Source: Nicotiana tabacum (taxonomy: Eukaryota > Streptophyta > Magnoliopsida > Solanales > Solanaceae). From it: DNA of 64,000 nt. The stretch covers positions 107,795,161 to 107,859,160 of the forward strand of contig NC_134087.1 in NCBI RefSeq assembly GCF_000715075.1, in the 5' to 3' direction. The stretch's first letter is position 1. The number at the start of each line of letters is the position of its first letter. Shown piece after piece: positions 9,246-21,703 of the stretch. The notes under the pieces are model-generated. The model made no database searches, was not told the DNA's origin, and worked only from the letters and a program-made list of their open reading frames with translations. The translations under genes were made by a program, and so were the position numbers.

Positions 9246-12200
9246 CTAGGTGTATCCTTGATAGTTGGTTACATTCGACGAACTTGCACTAGTAGCTGGA
9301 TTACCACCGCCACGCACACCACCTGAAGGACATTTACGATGGTCGTGTCCTGTTTGCGAGCATATGCCACATTTACGCGCATAAACAGTGTCACCAACAT
9401 CCATTTGGTTCTATATATGTGTTCTCTTTTGCACTTGCAGCTTGCGCAAATAGTCCTTGTTACACACTATTTTAAAAGGTTCCGACGGCCAATAATGCTC
9501 AGCACCCAATGGCTGCAACTGCCCACTATACGTGTCTACGTATGCAGCAACACTATATTTCCTATCAATATAGTTGGATGCCCCTAAACCAACTTGTTGA
9601 AAGCACTTCAAGGCATGTGCGCAAGGCATGTGACAGATGGTCCATTTCCCATATGAACACAACCTGCTGGTTTTATTCACCGTCTGTAGATTATTCCCCC
9701 GATGTCTGCGAATAACGATCTTAACTTCAAAAACACCCCAGTCGTGATCGTACTGTAAAAACAAATGCCAATGTGCTCGCCTCCTATACCTTTCAAATCT
9801 TCTCATCGGTATTGGAATAAATTGAACACCCCTATCCATTAATGCCGATGCAGCTCCATGCCTTTCAACAAACCTCTCTGCAGTTTGTTTGAATGTCATG
9901 CGGACCATGGCAGTGACAGGCAATCCACAGGCAGACTTCAACAAGCCATTGAATGACTTCGACAAATTTGTAGTCAGGGCTCCCTATTGTCTGCCTCCAT
10001 CAGCATGCAATGTCCACATGTGAAGCTCATATCCCATAAGCCAAGTATATGCTCGTGGATCTAACTGCCAGATCGCTTCCATGCGCCTTATGATTTGCAC
10101 TGCTGGTGCTCAGTTTCATCCATCCACATTAAATCATGCAAGGCCTTGTCAGGATATTTCTTCTGGAAATTGGCCTTCAGGTGCCTCACATAGTAATGGT
10201 GGTATGCATAGGGTTCCTGCCATTCAGGAAAATGCTGTACAGAACTTAAAATACCACTATGTCGATCAGATATTAGACAAATACCTGAATGCTGTTTGAC
10301 AACGTGCTGCTTCAAATGGTTCAAAAAAAGCATCCACGTCTCTTCGCTTTTGTTGGCACAAATGGCAAAAGCTAGTGGAAATATTTGTCCGTTGGCATCT
10401 ACTGCAACTGCAATCAAAAGCTTAATATCATACTTTCCATAGACATGAGTACCGTCTATGGAAATTATAGGACGACAATGCACAAAACCATCAATTGCTG
10501 GTTTAAATGACCAGAACACATAGTTGAAAATATATTCGGGTCTGTCCGGACTCCGCTCATGCCTCCATTCAACAACAGTCCCAGGGTTAAAGTGTTGCAG
10601 TACGGCCATGTACCTGGGCAGAGATGAAAAAGACTTATCCCAGTCGCCATAAATAAGTTCAAAGGCACGTTTGCGATCGAGATATGCCTTTCTTTTGGTT
10701 ATAGTACAACCATACTCCTGGTGGACGACTGTAATACACTCTTTAATCTTGAACCTAATGGACATTTCCAAATATGGAATCAAGACAAGAGAAATCAAGT
10801 CCACATCCAAGTTGAAGTGATTCTCATTGAATGTGTCCATTTCACATCTGTGGGTGCTAATAAATTTACCCACTTTCCACAATCCTGATTTCTTCTTGCT
10901 GGCACGCAACATCCAGTGACAACCCATAAAGTCTCTACGACATACAGCCTTGTATACCTCCGTAGTTGACTCCCTTACTATTATCTCACGGCACTCTCTT
11001 ACGCTGTAGATTTTTACAACCCTGATTAAGCGAGCTTTATCGGGGAAATACATGCCCTTTGCCAGCACCGCTGGTCTAGACTCATCCCACATTGCTACCG
11101 AATTTCGTCACCATCCCTTGTGAGGGCATCCATGTCCGGCATACTTGGCAGATTATAAAGGTAGGGAATATTCCACTCATGAAACAGCATGTGAGACTCG
11201 TACACTCTTGGTCTAACGGGAGGTAGAGGAGCATGCTCCCTCGTCAGCTTAGGTTCGACATCCACTTCCTCCTCGTCATCACCCTCATCAAGGAAGGGTG
11301 TGTCATCTCCAGACTCATCGGCATTGTTGTCGTAATCACTATCATCTTCCTGACTCTGCGCATCTGCCAAATCACGAGTCAATACGTCGTCTATGGGCAA
11401 CTGTGTGAGGTCAGGAACATCAAATTGCTCGTTTTCACTGCACAAAAAGAAGAAAATGATAAGCTACTCAACTAGATAAATACTTTACATATAGCTATAT
11501 CACTTTACTTACAAGTCGTACTGTGTTGACGTTCCATGATGGATATTTTCTTGTTGGTGATGACTCCCGGATGGACCACCATGGTCCAACACACCAGAAC
11601 TACGCATATTCCAACTAGGAGCGGGGTCATAACTTGTAAAATTCATATCCGGATGGTACCCCCTATGAAAAATATGAGTGTTAATACAAATCCAATTCAA
11701 ACATAAAATAAACATCACTAAAGCGTAGAAAAATTGAAGTTTACTAGTCGTCTTGTGGATTATATAAAGTCGAAAAATTATTTTGTGGCTGCTCATTCGT
11801 CGATGGTGACAAGTTTAAATCAAAGCAAGCTCTTTCATCAGGAATCTGTCCGGCAAAAACTGCTCCAGAATAACCACTCGATGACTGGGGGGTTATCCCT
11901 ACTATACACACCCTCATTATTGGGAACGTCTTCAACCTTTACGTACATTTCCAACAATTTTATTACAATAAATTCCATGTATTCATCCGGAATCCGCAAA
12001 AAATCTCTAAGAGTTTTATCATCTTCGATGTTAAACTTAGAATAATAAGCAAACCCCTGCGGATTCAAAGAATACGGAAATCTACCGGTTATTTTAAGGT
12101 TCACCGAACATTTCCTCACACTCATTTTTTTACATAACAACGATACCAATTCATCGTACTCCATTGTAAGTGTCAATTTAACATGACACTGTGGAGGTGA

Positions 12201-12290
12201 ACTATACCTCACAGAGTTATTCTCCATTACATCCTCACCCCCCAATATAATGAAATCCTTATTTTTGGCTCTTCAGACATTATAAAAAAT
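9246..12290 (-). pseudogene. mudrA-like MULE transposase, multiply broken
   Basis: Read from ~12290 down to the TAG at 9248-9246. The N-terminal PB1-like part (VRYSSPPQCHVKLTLTMEYD) is at ~12215-11900; acidic linker at 11445-11150; Mutator DNA-binding part from about 11090; MULE core near 10490-10280 with SIDGTHVYGKY and ISDRHSG, carrying two of the acidic catalytic residues. A SWIM finger follows at about 9660-9600 and a CCHC knuckle (CGICSQTGHDHRKC) at about 9350-9306. Intron borders are plausible at 11517 (GTAAGT) to about 11443 (TGCAG), with another ending at about 11665. Defects: frameshifts near 11910, 11095 and 10086, an in-frame TAG near 9985, a TAG at 9413-9411, and the SWIM finger reads CSYGKW where the usual motif is CxC. 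It can no longer make a full transposase. Confidence 0.85.
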
Positions 12291-12414
12291 ACTTGATAAG
12301 AAGAAGAGAAGTATGAACGGAAGTTTGAAGGAAAGTTTTGAATGGATTTTCATAAAATTCTAACGCCTTTAAATAAGGCAAGTCCTAGCTTGGGGTGCAG
12401 ATTTTTTTTTATGT

Positions 12415-12636
12415 AAAACGCAGTATAATATCATGTTTTATGTATTTGAATTATTGTTATGTCAGTTATCCGCGGAACACTTATTGGAGGGCCCAAAAAT
12501 TAGTGTAAAACGCCTATGTTTAAGTAAAACGTAGTATTATAATATGTTTTACACTAACAAACAAATTGTCAGTCCTGCAAAACACTTATTTGTTGGGCCC
12601 TGATTGTTGTAAAACGCAGTATTATACTGCATTTTA
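12415..12636. repeat. Cluster of near-palindromic AAAACGCAGTA/TACTGCGTTTT units (right)
   Basis: Copies lie at 12415-12440, 12526-12552 and 12611-12636, mirroring the cluster at the left end of the MULE. The last one overlaps the inner part of the terminal repeat. Two are separated by a repeated GTCAGT...AACACTTATT...GGGCCC phrase. Confidence 0.7.
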
Positions 12637-12717
12637 GATAGAAATGTAACTTTTTTTTAATTGTATAAACATATTTTATGCCCGAAAAGGCATCATTTCA
12701 GTTTCGGACTCGACTCG
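12612..12717 (-). repeat. Right terminal inverted repeat of the MULE
   Basis: Read on the minus strand it begins GGCCGAGTCGAGTCCGAAAC, then TGAAATGATGCC, GTTTATACAATTAAAAAAAA and GTTACATTTCTATCTAAAA, matching the left repeat. Differences between the two arms suggest the insertion is not recent. Confidence 0.85.
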
Positions 12718-12720
12718 GCC

Positions 12721-13047
12721 CAATGGTTTACAATAGGCAGACAAATTTAAAAAAATTAATTTTTCACTTGAATATTCAATATTCACATTTTGGACTCATA
12801 TAATAACGCTCCCTACCATTTTTAAAAGGAAAATGATGTTGTATAACCGCTATTAAAATAATAATAAAAACATATATTTTATATACATATATATACACTT
12901 TTTCAGCTATCAAGTATAAATAGTTTCTGGTACGGCCTAAACGTGATAATACACCTTTTTTAAAATTTTCATAATTCAATCCGAGATCGATAAAGGTGAA
13001 CGAATCTTATACGGGTATGTTGGCATTAAATAAAACGAAGCTAGACA
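12721..13047. other. Intergenic AT-rich gap between MULE and Tat LTR
   Basis: About 330 bp of AT-rich sequence with a short ATATAT stretch. I see nothing that can be assigned. Confidence 0.5.
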
Positions 13048-13662
13048 TGTTGTATAGGGTAAAATCGATTTATATTAAATACTCGAATAATACAGCGACA
13101 CGTGGAACCGGAGATAGCCGGAAAATGAGGCAAGTGAAAACCAAGACCGGGGACAACAACTTCGGTTGGCACCGGGCAAACCCCGAAAGGAATATTGCTA
13201 ATAGGGACAAATAATATTTGCCACCTGATGACATTCAATGAAGAATATTCCTCAGTATTAAATACACAATCCGTTATAGAGAATTTTGGCATTCATAGTC
13301 TGCCATTACACATTCATCAATGGCCCCCATAATTGTTATTTAAGAGGGGCTTGATCCTAGGACCTTGTTCCCGAGGAGTAGCTATAAATAGTGACTTCAA
13401 CAGCCATTGTAAGACATGAAAATTCTGACAAACTTATGCTACACATTATTCTAAACCAATAATACTTTATTTTTAGTCTATTGATATTCTCATTGCTGTC
13501 TTGGAAAGCTTTGCTTCCGGAACCAAGTTGTTTGCTGTCTTATCTCGATTTCTATGTTTAATCTTATATTTTATTTAATTTATTTATCATTTTGGGATCA
13601 AATTGATTCGATTGTCTATAAACCACGTTATAAATTCAACTGTACCATTTTATGGGTAAACA
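13048..13662 (+). mobile_element. 5' LTR of the outer Tat-type Ty3-gypsy element
   Basis: The stretch starts TGTTGTATAGGGTAAAATCG and ends GGGTAAACA, giving TG...CA ends and a length of ~615 bp. It is followed two bases later by a primer-site-like GGTGCCCACCGTGG and then by gag, so the 3' end is well placed; the 5' end is my best guess. A GGAGTAGCTATAAATAGT stretch near 13380 may be the promoter. No 3' partner LTR is present because the element is cut at 35940. Confidence 0.7.
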
Positions 13663-13680
13663 GTTTGGTGCCCACCGTGG
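13663..13680 (+). promoter_or_regulatory. Primer-binding site of the outer Tat element
   Basis: GTTTGGTGCCCACCGTGG directly follows the LTR end. This phrase is typical of Tat-lineage elements. The tRNA it would pair with is not determined here. Confidence 0.55.
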
Positions 13681-13767
13681 AGCTTATACAGTTACATAAT
13701 TGAGTTGATCATTGAATCTATTAATAATCTGTTTAATTCTTTGTTTCTTAGCAAAAAATCGTAAAAG

Positions 13768-15319
13768 ATGGCAGATAACGATGTCAACATAGCACATAAC
13801 GTTGAGGCACGATGAAATCCGCCTCAACACGAAGATTCGATTAGTGATACCCGCAATGAGAATGACTTAGTCATGCCTGTCCATGGCGGGCAATATCCAC
13901 GACATGTATGGGAGGCAACTCTTGAGGATGCTGAAGACGAGCACGTTGCAAAAATGGTGAGAATCCTGAGAGAACAACAAAAGGCTATTATGGGCCATCT
14001 CCCGCGCCAAGACCAGGCCATGACAAAGTTGAGGCAAGTGTTGTCGAGTGCTTCCAACAACTCAAATGGAAGAGGTACAGTCCCTCCCGGTGCTCCCACA
14101 AATCAAACGGCGTAAAGGGTTGATAACAATACCCCGGGGGTGAGATCGGCTTCGATGGGGCTGGGGGAGACAACAACGATCTGGTATCAACAACGGGAAT
14201 GATTCCCTTTAAAATTGAACTCATATGGTTTATGAGGGAAATAAAGGCCTGAATGGACCGAATTCTGGGCACACCTCCAGTGTTGAAGGGGACGTACTCA
14301 AAGAATACACCTAGTTATCATTCAAACTAAGCGCGCCAGAGTTAATCTCGAAGCGGTTCAAAATTCCAGACGTACCAAAATATGATGGGACCTCGGATCC
14401 TCATGAGCACACCACTACTTACACAACGGCGGTGAAAGGAAACAGCTTCGCTACGCACGAGATTCATGAGTCAGTCCTACTGAAGAAGTTCAGGGAAACC
14501 CTCACGAAGGGGGCCCTGAAATGGTATTCACTTTTACCCAAGCACTTAATAGATTCCTTTGAGATGCTTGCGGATTCTTTCATCAATGCCCATGCGGGGG
14601 CCAGGAAGGTATAGGCTCGAAATGCCGACATATTCAAAATTGTGCAAGGAGAATTCGAATTGCTATACGAGTTCATGACCAGGTTTCAGAAGGAAAGGAT
14701 GCTGCTACCAGTCGTGCCAGATGAATGGGCAGCTGAGACATTTACTAAGGGGCTGAACTCGAGGAGCTACGACGCTTCTCGAAAACTGAAAGAAAGTCTG
14801 GTTGAGTTCTAGGCAACTACATTGACAGATGTCCACAATCGCTACGAATCAAAGATAAGAATAAAAGACGACCATATTGGTTTTCCGATATCAACCAAGG
14901 GTCAGAATCGAGAAAAAAACAAGGAGAAGTCAAAGGATGATTTTGACACAGATCGACGATTTTCTAAGGGCAGGTTTTTTCCCTAAAAATGAAAGACGTG
15001 GTAGAGGTTTTCGGTCAACAGATAGGCTCGCTACCAACAGGAGAGTTGACCATGGCTGGAATAACTGATCATTGTAGGACAAAGAGATATCAGGTTCCCG
15101 GGATTCCACCTACCCTAGACTCTCCGAGTATAATTTCAATGTCAGCATGGTGGAGGCTGATCATTGCAGGACAAAGAGATATCAGGTTCCCGGGATTCCA
15201 CCTACCCTAGACTCTCCGAGTATAATTTCAATGTCAGCATGGTGGAGCTGGTATCGGCGATGAGGAACATTAAGGAAGCACGGTTCCCGAGGCCGATGAA
15301 ATCCAATCCCAATCAAAGG
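13768..15319 (+). pseudogene. gag of the outer Tat element, first part, broken
   Basis: An ATG at 13768 opens a frame starting MADNDVNIAHNVEAR but a TGA at 13813 stops it after 15 codons. Further on, FKIPDVPKYDGTSDPHEH and KGALKWYSLLPKHLIDSF (about 14360-14560) mark the Retrotrans_gag domain (PF03732). TAG codons at 14612 and 14810 and several frame changes follow. A 92-bp tandem duplication lies at 15066-15249. At 15320 the reading is cut by the nested Ogre-like element and resumes at 32919 with its zinc-knuckle-like region, so the two halves are one gene split by insertion. The product would have been the capsid protein; it is not functional now. Confidence 0.8.
15066..15249 (+). repeat. 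92-bp tandem duplication within gag
   Basis: The block beginning TGATCATTGYAGGACAAAGA and ending GTCAGCATGGTGGAG appears twice back to back (15066-15157 and 15158-15249) with only a base or two of difference. Ninety-two is not a multiple of three, so the duplication also shifts the frame. Confidence 0.9.
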
Positions 15320-15745
15320 TGTCACACCTTCTTTTTCTATCCCGGAAGGGGCATAAGGGAGTTTTTCCAATTAAAGTGACAATAATCGAAACAGGATTAT
15401 TTATTTCAAATTCAGATTCACCACTTGGGATGATTTATGGTGTTCCAAGTCACCAGTTTAAAATCCTGAATCGAGGAAGTTGGACTCTTAATTGTGGTCT
15501 GCGAATACAGAAATCCGGGTAAGGAATTCTGTTAACCCTGGAGAAGGTGTTAGGGATTCCCGAGTTTTGTGATTTTAGCACGGTCGCTCAACTATTATTA
15601 TTGGCCTAATTATCTGATTAATTACATATTTTATACCTATTGTGCATTTTTAACCTTTGACCGCTTTTAATTATTTATGAAATTATTCTGGAACAAGTTA
15701 CGATTGTCGTACACTTGTTTGTTTGGTACATATTGCGAATCGTGC

Positions 15746-17744
<1,999 letters not shown>

Positions 17745-19691
17745 CGTGTCACGGGAACCGTACCCACGATTTACAACATGTTTAAATTATTAGCATTATT
17801 AGAAGTTGTGGCCAGGTCACATGAAATGTGCACCCAAATCTGGGAATTATGTACCACGACCATGCCACGGGAACCGTACCCATAGCCGTAATGATTTATT
17901 ATTCGCGCCTAAAGCAACTAGCGCATTTGAATTATTTTTCTAATCTTTTGAGATTGTTGTGATGACAAATTTATGAACAAGATATTATTGGGGAGCAAAT
18001 AGGCTAGCTAACATGATCTATTATTTGGCCGGATTCCCTATGGTTCAAGACCCACCTTATGGCCCATTCTTATTCCTTGCCAAGAAAGAAACAACTCCAG
18101 TTTTTCCATCTACCCAATTAAAAGCATTTATTCAAGAACCAAGACTACATACATCACAATCGAAATAAAAACTAATTAAAACAATTTAAATGAAAACTAA
18201 GACATGCTACTCAAACAACGTAGAATCACAAATCAACCAACACGCGCACCAAGCTATTATAACACAATGAAATGAGAATGATAATTGAGAAATGAACCTT
18301 TTATTATGGAACAAAGCTTAAAATTGCAAATCAATCGGGCTAAACAAAGCAACAATCCTTGGACTGAAACACCAAAATTACAAATCGGAACCTCGAATAA
18401 GGCTTTGCTCGACCGCATCTAAGCCACGACAAAGAGGACAACCAAGTCGAGAATATTCAAGCTCTTGGGCAATTTTCCCATGACCAACATCAACGGTGCA
18501 GCCAGATATGCGTCCAACAGCATAAAGAGACAATACTGCCTGCTCAGAGGCATAAAACCCCTAGATGTTAAATGTTTCAAACATCAATTGCACCAATTGT
18601 TCCCTCCATCTTGGTGGGTGAAAACAACGAGACAAATTCCCTTTGAGTCTTTGACTAAGGGTCAGAAAATACTTGGACTCATGATTTTTCGTTTTCTGTT
18701 TTTTTTGAATGGGAAAAGGAAAGGGATGAGGTGCTAAGACTTAAAGGAATTATCAGGAAATGGCCGATTTTTGTGAAATCTCTGAAGGGGGAGGCTGTTC
18801 CTTTCTCTTGATTGTGAGTGAAATATAAAATTTTCACATTCACACCCTTGAGCTAGTTACAACAGTTTGGGTAATGAATACTTAACACTACTTTTTCCTA
18901 TTTCTCAAGATCAATTACTACGATAGGCACAATTCCAACCTCCCCTTTGGTGGATTGGTGCTTCATGTCAACACTAGAAAAGAGCCTTCCAAGAAAAACA
19001 AGAACTGAACCAGATGTGGGGAAATTATCCTTTCCAGTGATGAATTTCAAAGATATGGTGGACCTGATGAAGTGAGCAGAATTCTCAAAATGCACCAAAG
19101 CAATCAAGTATATTGCAGGAGCTTGGAGATTGGAGGTCTGCCGTTATACGGAATTAGGAATTAAGAGTTTAAAAATTAGCTCCTTTTTCCATCAAGGGAG
19201 ATGGCTGCTCTCTTTTGAGTGTGGAATTTTTGTCTTTGCCAGGTCTAGGTCTCTTAGGGTTACTTTTAAGTCCAAGTCTAGGGTTTTAGGAGTATTGGGC
19301 TTGGGTTATTATGGGCTAGATCTGAATTGGGCCAAATTCTGGCCAAATTTACCTTTAAAAATGGCCCTTTAACTCTACTAACTAAGAAATATTAATTCAT
19401 AAAATAATAACTATAAAATTGTGAAATCATTAAAATAAATTACTAGAATAAAACTAAATACTAAAAGTGAAACTATTTTTGTATTTTCAAATGTTATAAT
19501 ACTATGAATATAAATATACTAATTAACTTTAAACTAAAGATGAAAAATATTTTTTTTGTAATTTTTGTTTTTGTGATAGAATAAAGTTAAAGAGACAAAA
19601 CTATTTAAAATAGCGCTATTAAACCTAAACTAAATATTTAAATGCTAAAATATGTAAAATCTTGGGGAGGATCAAAAATTACATGTCTACA

Positions 19692-20389
19692 GCTGTCTCT
19701 CTTTGATTGGAAACGCGAAGAGTTTTCAGACAAAAAATGACGAGATAGGTTTTTTGACCCGACCCTTATTTAGAGAGACCTAAAACTAAAAGAAAGGAGA
19801 ATATGACCGAGCCCTGGTATCTGAGCTTCCTACATATCCTTGGCTATAAAGGAATCATGCCACATGTAGTTCAGAAGTAGGAACAATGATGTAGTATACC
19901 GAGGTGGAGAGCCGATTGAGGTGCCGTTCCGTCGAGGTTCCGGTCTGCGGTCCTGTTATTACATCAAAATCAATAAATGAAAAAGACTAACTAAACATGT
20001 CAACTATGAGTTACAAAATTCCTATCTATAAGTCTTCTGAAGTTTGATCTTGAATCTTGAATGGTTCTTCATGCAGACTTTAGATTTGAACCTTGACGCT
20101 TGATAGTTGCAAGTGTTAGTTCATTCTTACATGGATTCTTCGGATCAAGACCGGACATGCAGTGCTCGTGACTTCAACCATGTCTTGAGCAACTCACATA
20201 TTTCATTTACTTCAGCATTTGGATTCACTTCCCTCTTTTTTCCTTTTCTTTCTTTTTCTTGGATTGAGACTTCTTCTTTGGTCATTTCAAACCCCCGTGC
20301 CTCGAGATAAAGACCTTATTTTTCAAGCAACTCGTGCTACCTCCGATTTGAAACTTGAAATGAATTCCGAAATGACTTCCCTCATTCTC
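19692..20389 (-). other. 3' untranslated end of the nested element with polypurine tract
   Basis: On the minus strand CAAAGAGAGACAGC directly precedes the LTR start TGTAGACATG, which is the expected place for the plus-strand primer tract. The rest of this ~700-bp stretch shows no gene. Confidence 0.6.
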
Positions 20390-21500
20390 ATGGTGGGTGC
20401 CTGCTACTGACTGGAAACTTGAAATAAATTCTCTTGTTTTCCAGGTGGGTGCCTGATGCTTAAACTTTGAGATGAACTCTCTTGTTTTCCTGGTGGGTGC
20501 CTGCAACTTAAAGTTGAAATGAATTCCCTTGTTTTCCAGGTGGCGCCTGATGCCAAAACTTGAAATGTATTTCCTTGTTCTCCAGGTGAGCGCCTGATAC
20601 CAATACTTAAAATATATTCCCTTGTTTTCTAGGTGGGCGCCTGATGCCAAAACTTGAAATGTATTCCCTTGTTTTCCAGGTGGATGCCTGATGCCACAAC
20701 TTGAAATGTATTCCCTTGTTTTCTAGGTGGGCGCCTGATGCCAAAACTTGAAATGTATTCCCTTGTTTTTCAGGTGGGCGCCTGATGCCAAAACTTGATA
20801 TGTATTCCCTTGTTTTCCAGGTGGATGCCTGATGCCAAAACTTTAAACGTATTCCCTTATTTTCCAGGTGGGCGCTTGATGCCAAAACTTGAAATGTATT
20901 CCCTTGTTTTCCAGGTGGGCGCCTGATGACAAAACTTGAAATGTATTCCCTTGTTTTCCAGGTGGGAGCCTGATGCCAAAACTTGAAATGTATTCCCTTG
21001 TTTTCCAGGTGGGAGCCTGATGCCAAAACTTGAAATGTATTCCCTTGTTTTTCAGGTGGGCGCCTGATGCCAAAACTTGAAATGTATTCCCTTGTTTTCC
21101 AAGTTGGCTCCTGATGCCGAAACTTGAAATGTATTCCTTTGTTTTCCAGGTGGACGCCTGATGCCGAAACTTGAAGAGTATTCCCTTATTTTCCAGGTGG
21201 GCGCCTGATGCCAAAACTTAAAACGTATTCGCTTGTTTTCCAAGTGGTCGCCTGATGCCGAAACTTGAAATGTATTCCCTTGTTTTCCAGGTGGGCGCCT
21301 GATGCCAAAACTTGAAATGTATTTCCTTGTTTTCCAGGTGGGCGCCTGATGCAAAAACTTGAAATGTATTCCCTTGTTATCCAGGTGGGTGCCTGATGCT
21401 GAAACTTGGAATGTATTCCCTTGTTATCCAGGTGGGAGCCTGATGTCAAACTTGAAATGTATTTCCTTGTTATCTAGGTGGGCGCCTGATGCAAAAACTT
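20390..21500 (-). repeat. 47-bp tandem array, about 24 units
   Basis: The phrase CCAGGTGGGCGCCTGATGCC recurs with a spacing of 47 bp; between 20633 and 21478 eighteen spacings cover 845 bp. The remainder of each unit reads AAAACTTGAAATGTATTCCC then TTGTTTT. Because 47 is not a multiple of three, translation cycles through three peptide phases (about 16 residues each, such as GAHLENKGIHFKF and APTWKTREYISSF), and all three minus-strand frames stay open for hundreds of bases. No known protein is implied. It lies in the 3' region of the nested Ogre-like element; such regions are a known source of satellites in the Tat lineage. Confidence 0.95.
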
Positions 21501-21504
21501 GAAA

Positions 21505-21703
21505 TTAAATCCCATTATCCAGGAAGGTCCTGACAACTTAAAACTACATCCCATTATTCAGGAGGGTCCTGAAAACTCAAAATTAAATCCCATTATTCAG
21601 GAGGGTCCTGGAAACTTGAAACTAAATCCCATTATCCAGGAGGGTCCTGGAAACTTGAAACTAAATCTCATTATCCAGGAGAGTCCTGAAAAGCCGAGAA
21701 TGA
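21505..21703. repeat. 39-bp tandem array, five units
   Basis: The unit ACTAAATCCCATTATCCAGG plus AGGGTCCTGGAAACTTGAA is repeated five times directly next to the 47-bp array. Both units share a CCAGG-NGGG-CCTG core, so they may be related. Looser copies of TCCTGGAGG...CTGCAG follow at 21727-21800. Confidence 0.9.

Larger units (their letters stand above)
6285..12720 (-). mobile_element. Mutator-like element (MULE), ~6.4 kb, TIR-bounded
   Basis: Both ends carry the same ~110-bp sequence in inverted orientation, sharing TCCGAAACTGAAATGATG and GTTACATTTCTA. Between them lies a minus-strand mudrA-like transposase with MULE, SWIM and zinc-knuckle regions, which identifies the superfamily. Additional cargo is a GRF zinc-finger pseudogene, a plant-mobile-domain fragment and several tandem arrays. 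I could not find the 9-bp target duplication expected for MULEs, so the exact ends (within a few bases) are uncertain. The transposase is broken in several places, so the copy is not autonomous now. It lies ~340 bp upstream of the RAB5IF-like start codon. Confidence 0.85.

Noticed and set aside
6281..12730. 9-bp target duplication for the MULE
   Set aside because: I compared the bases outside both TIRs and found no convincing match, so none is reported.
20282..21449. Several overlapping ~100-140 residue minus-strand frames with repeated GAHLENKGIHFKF-like peptides
   Set aside because: They arise from the 47-bp array. No start context, partner domain or known family supports a protein; listed as a repeat instead.
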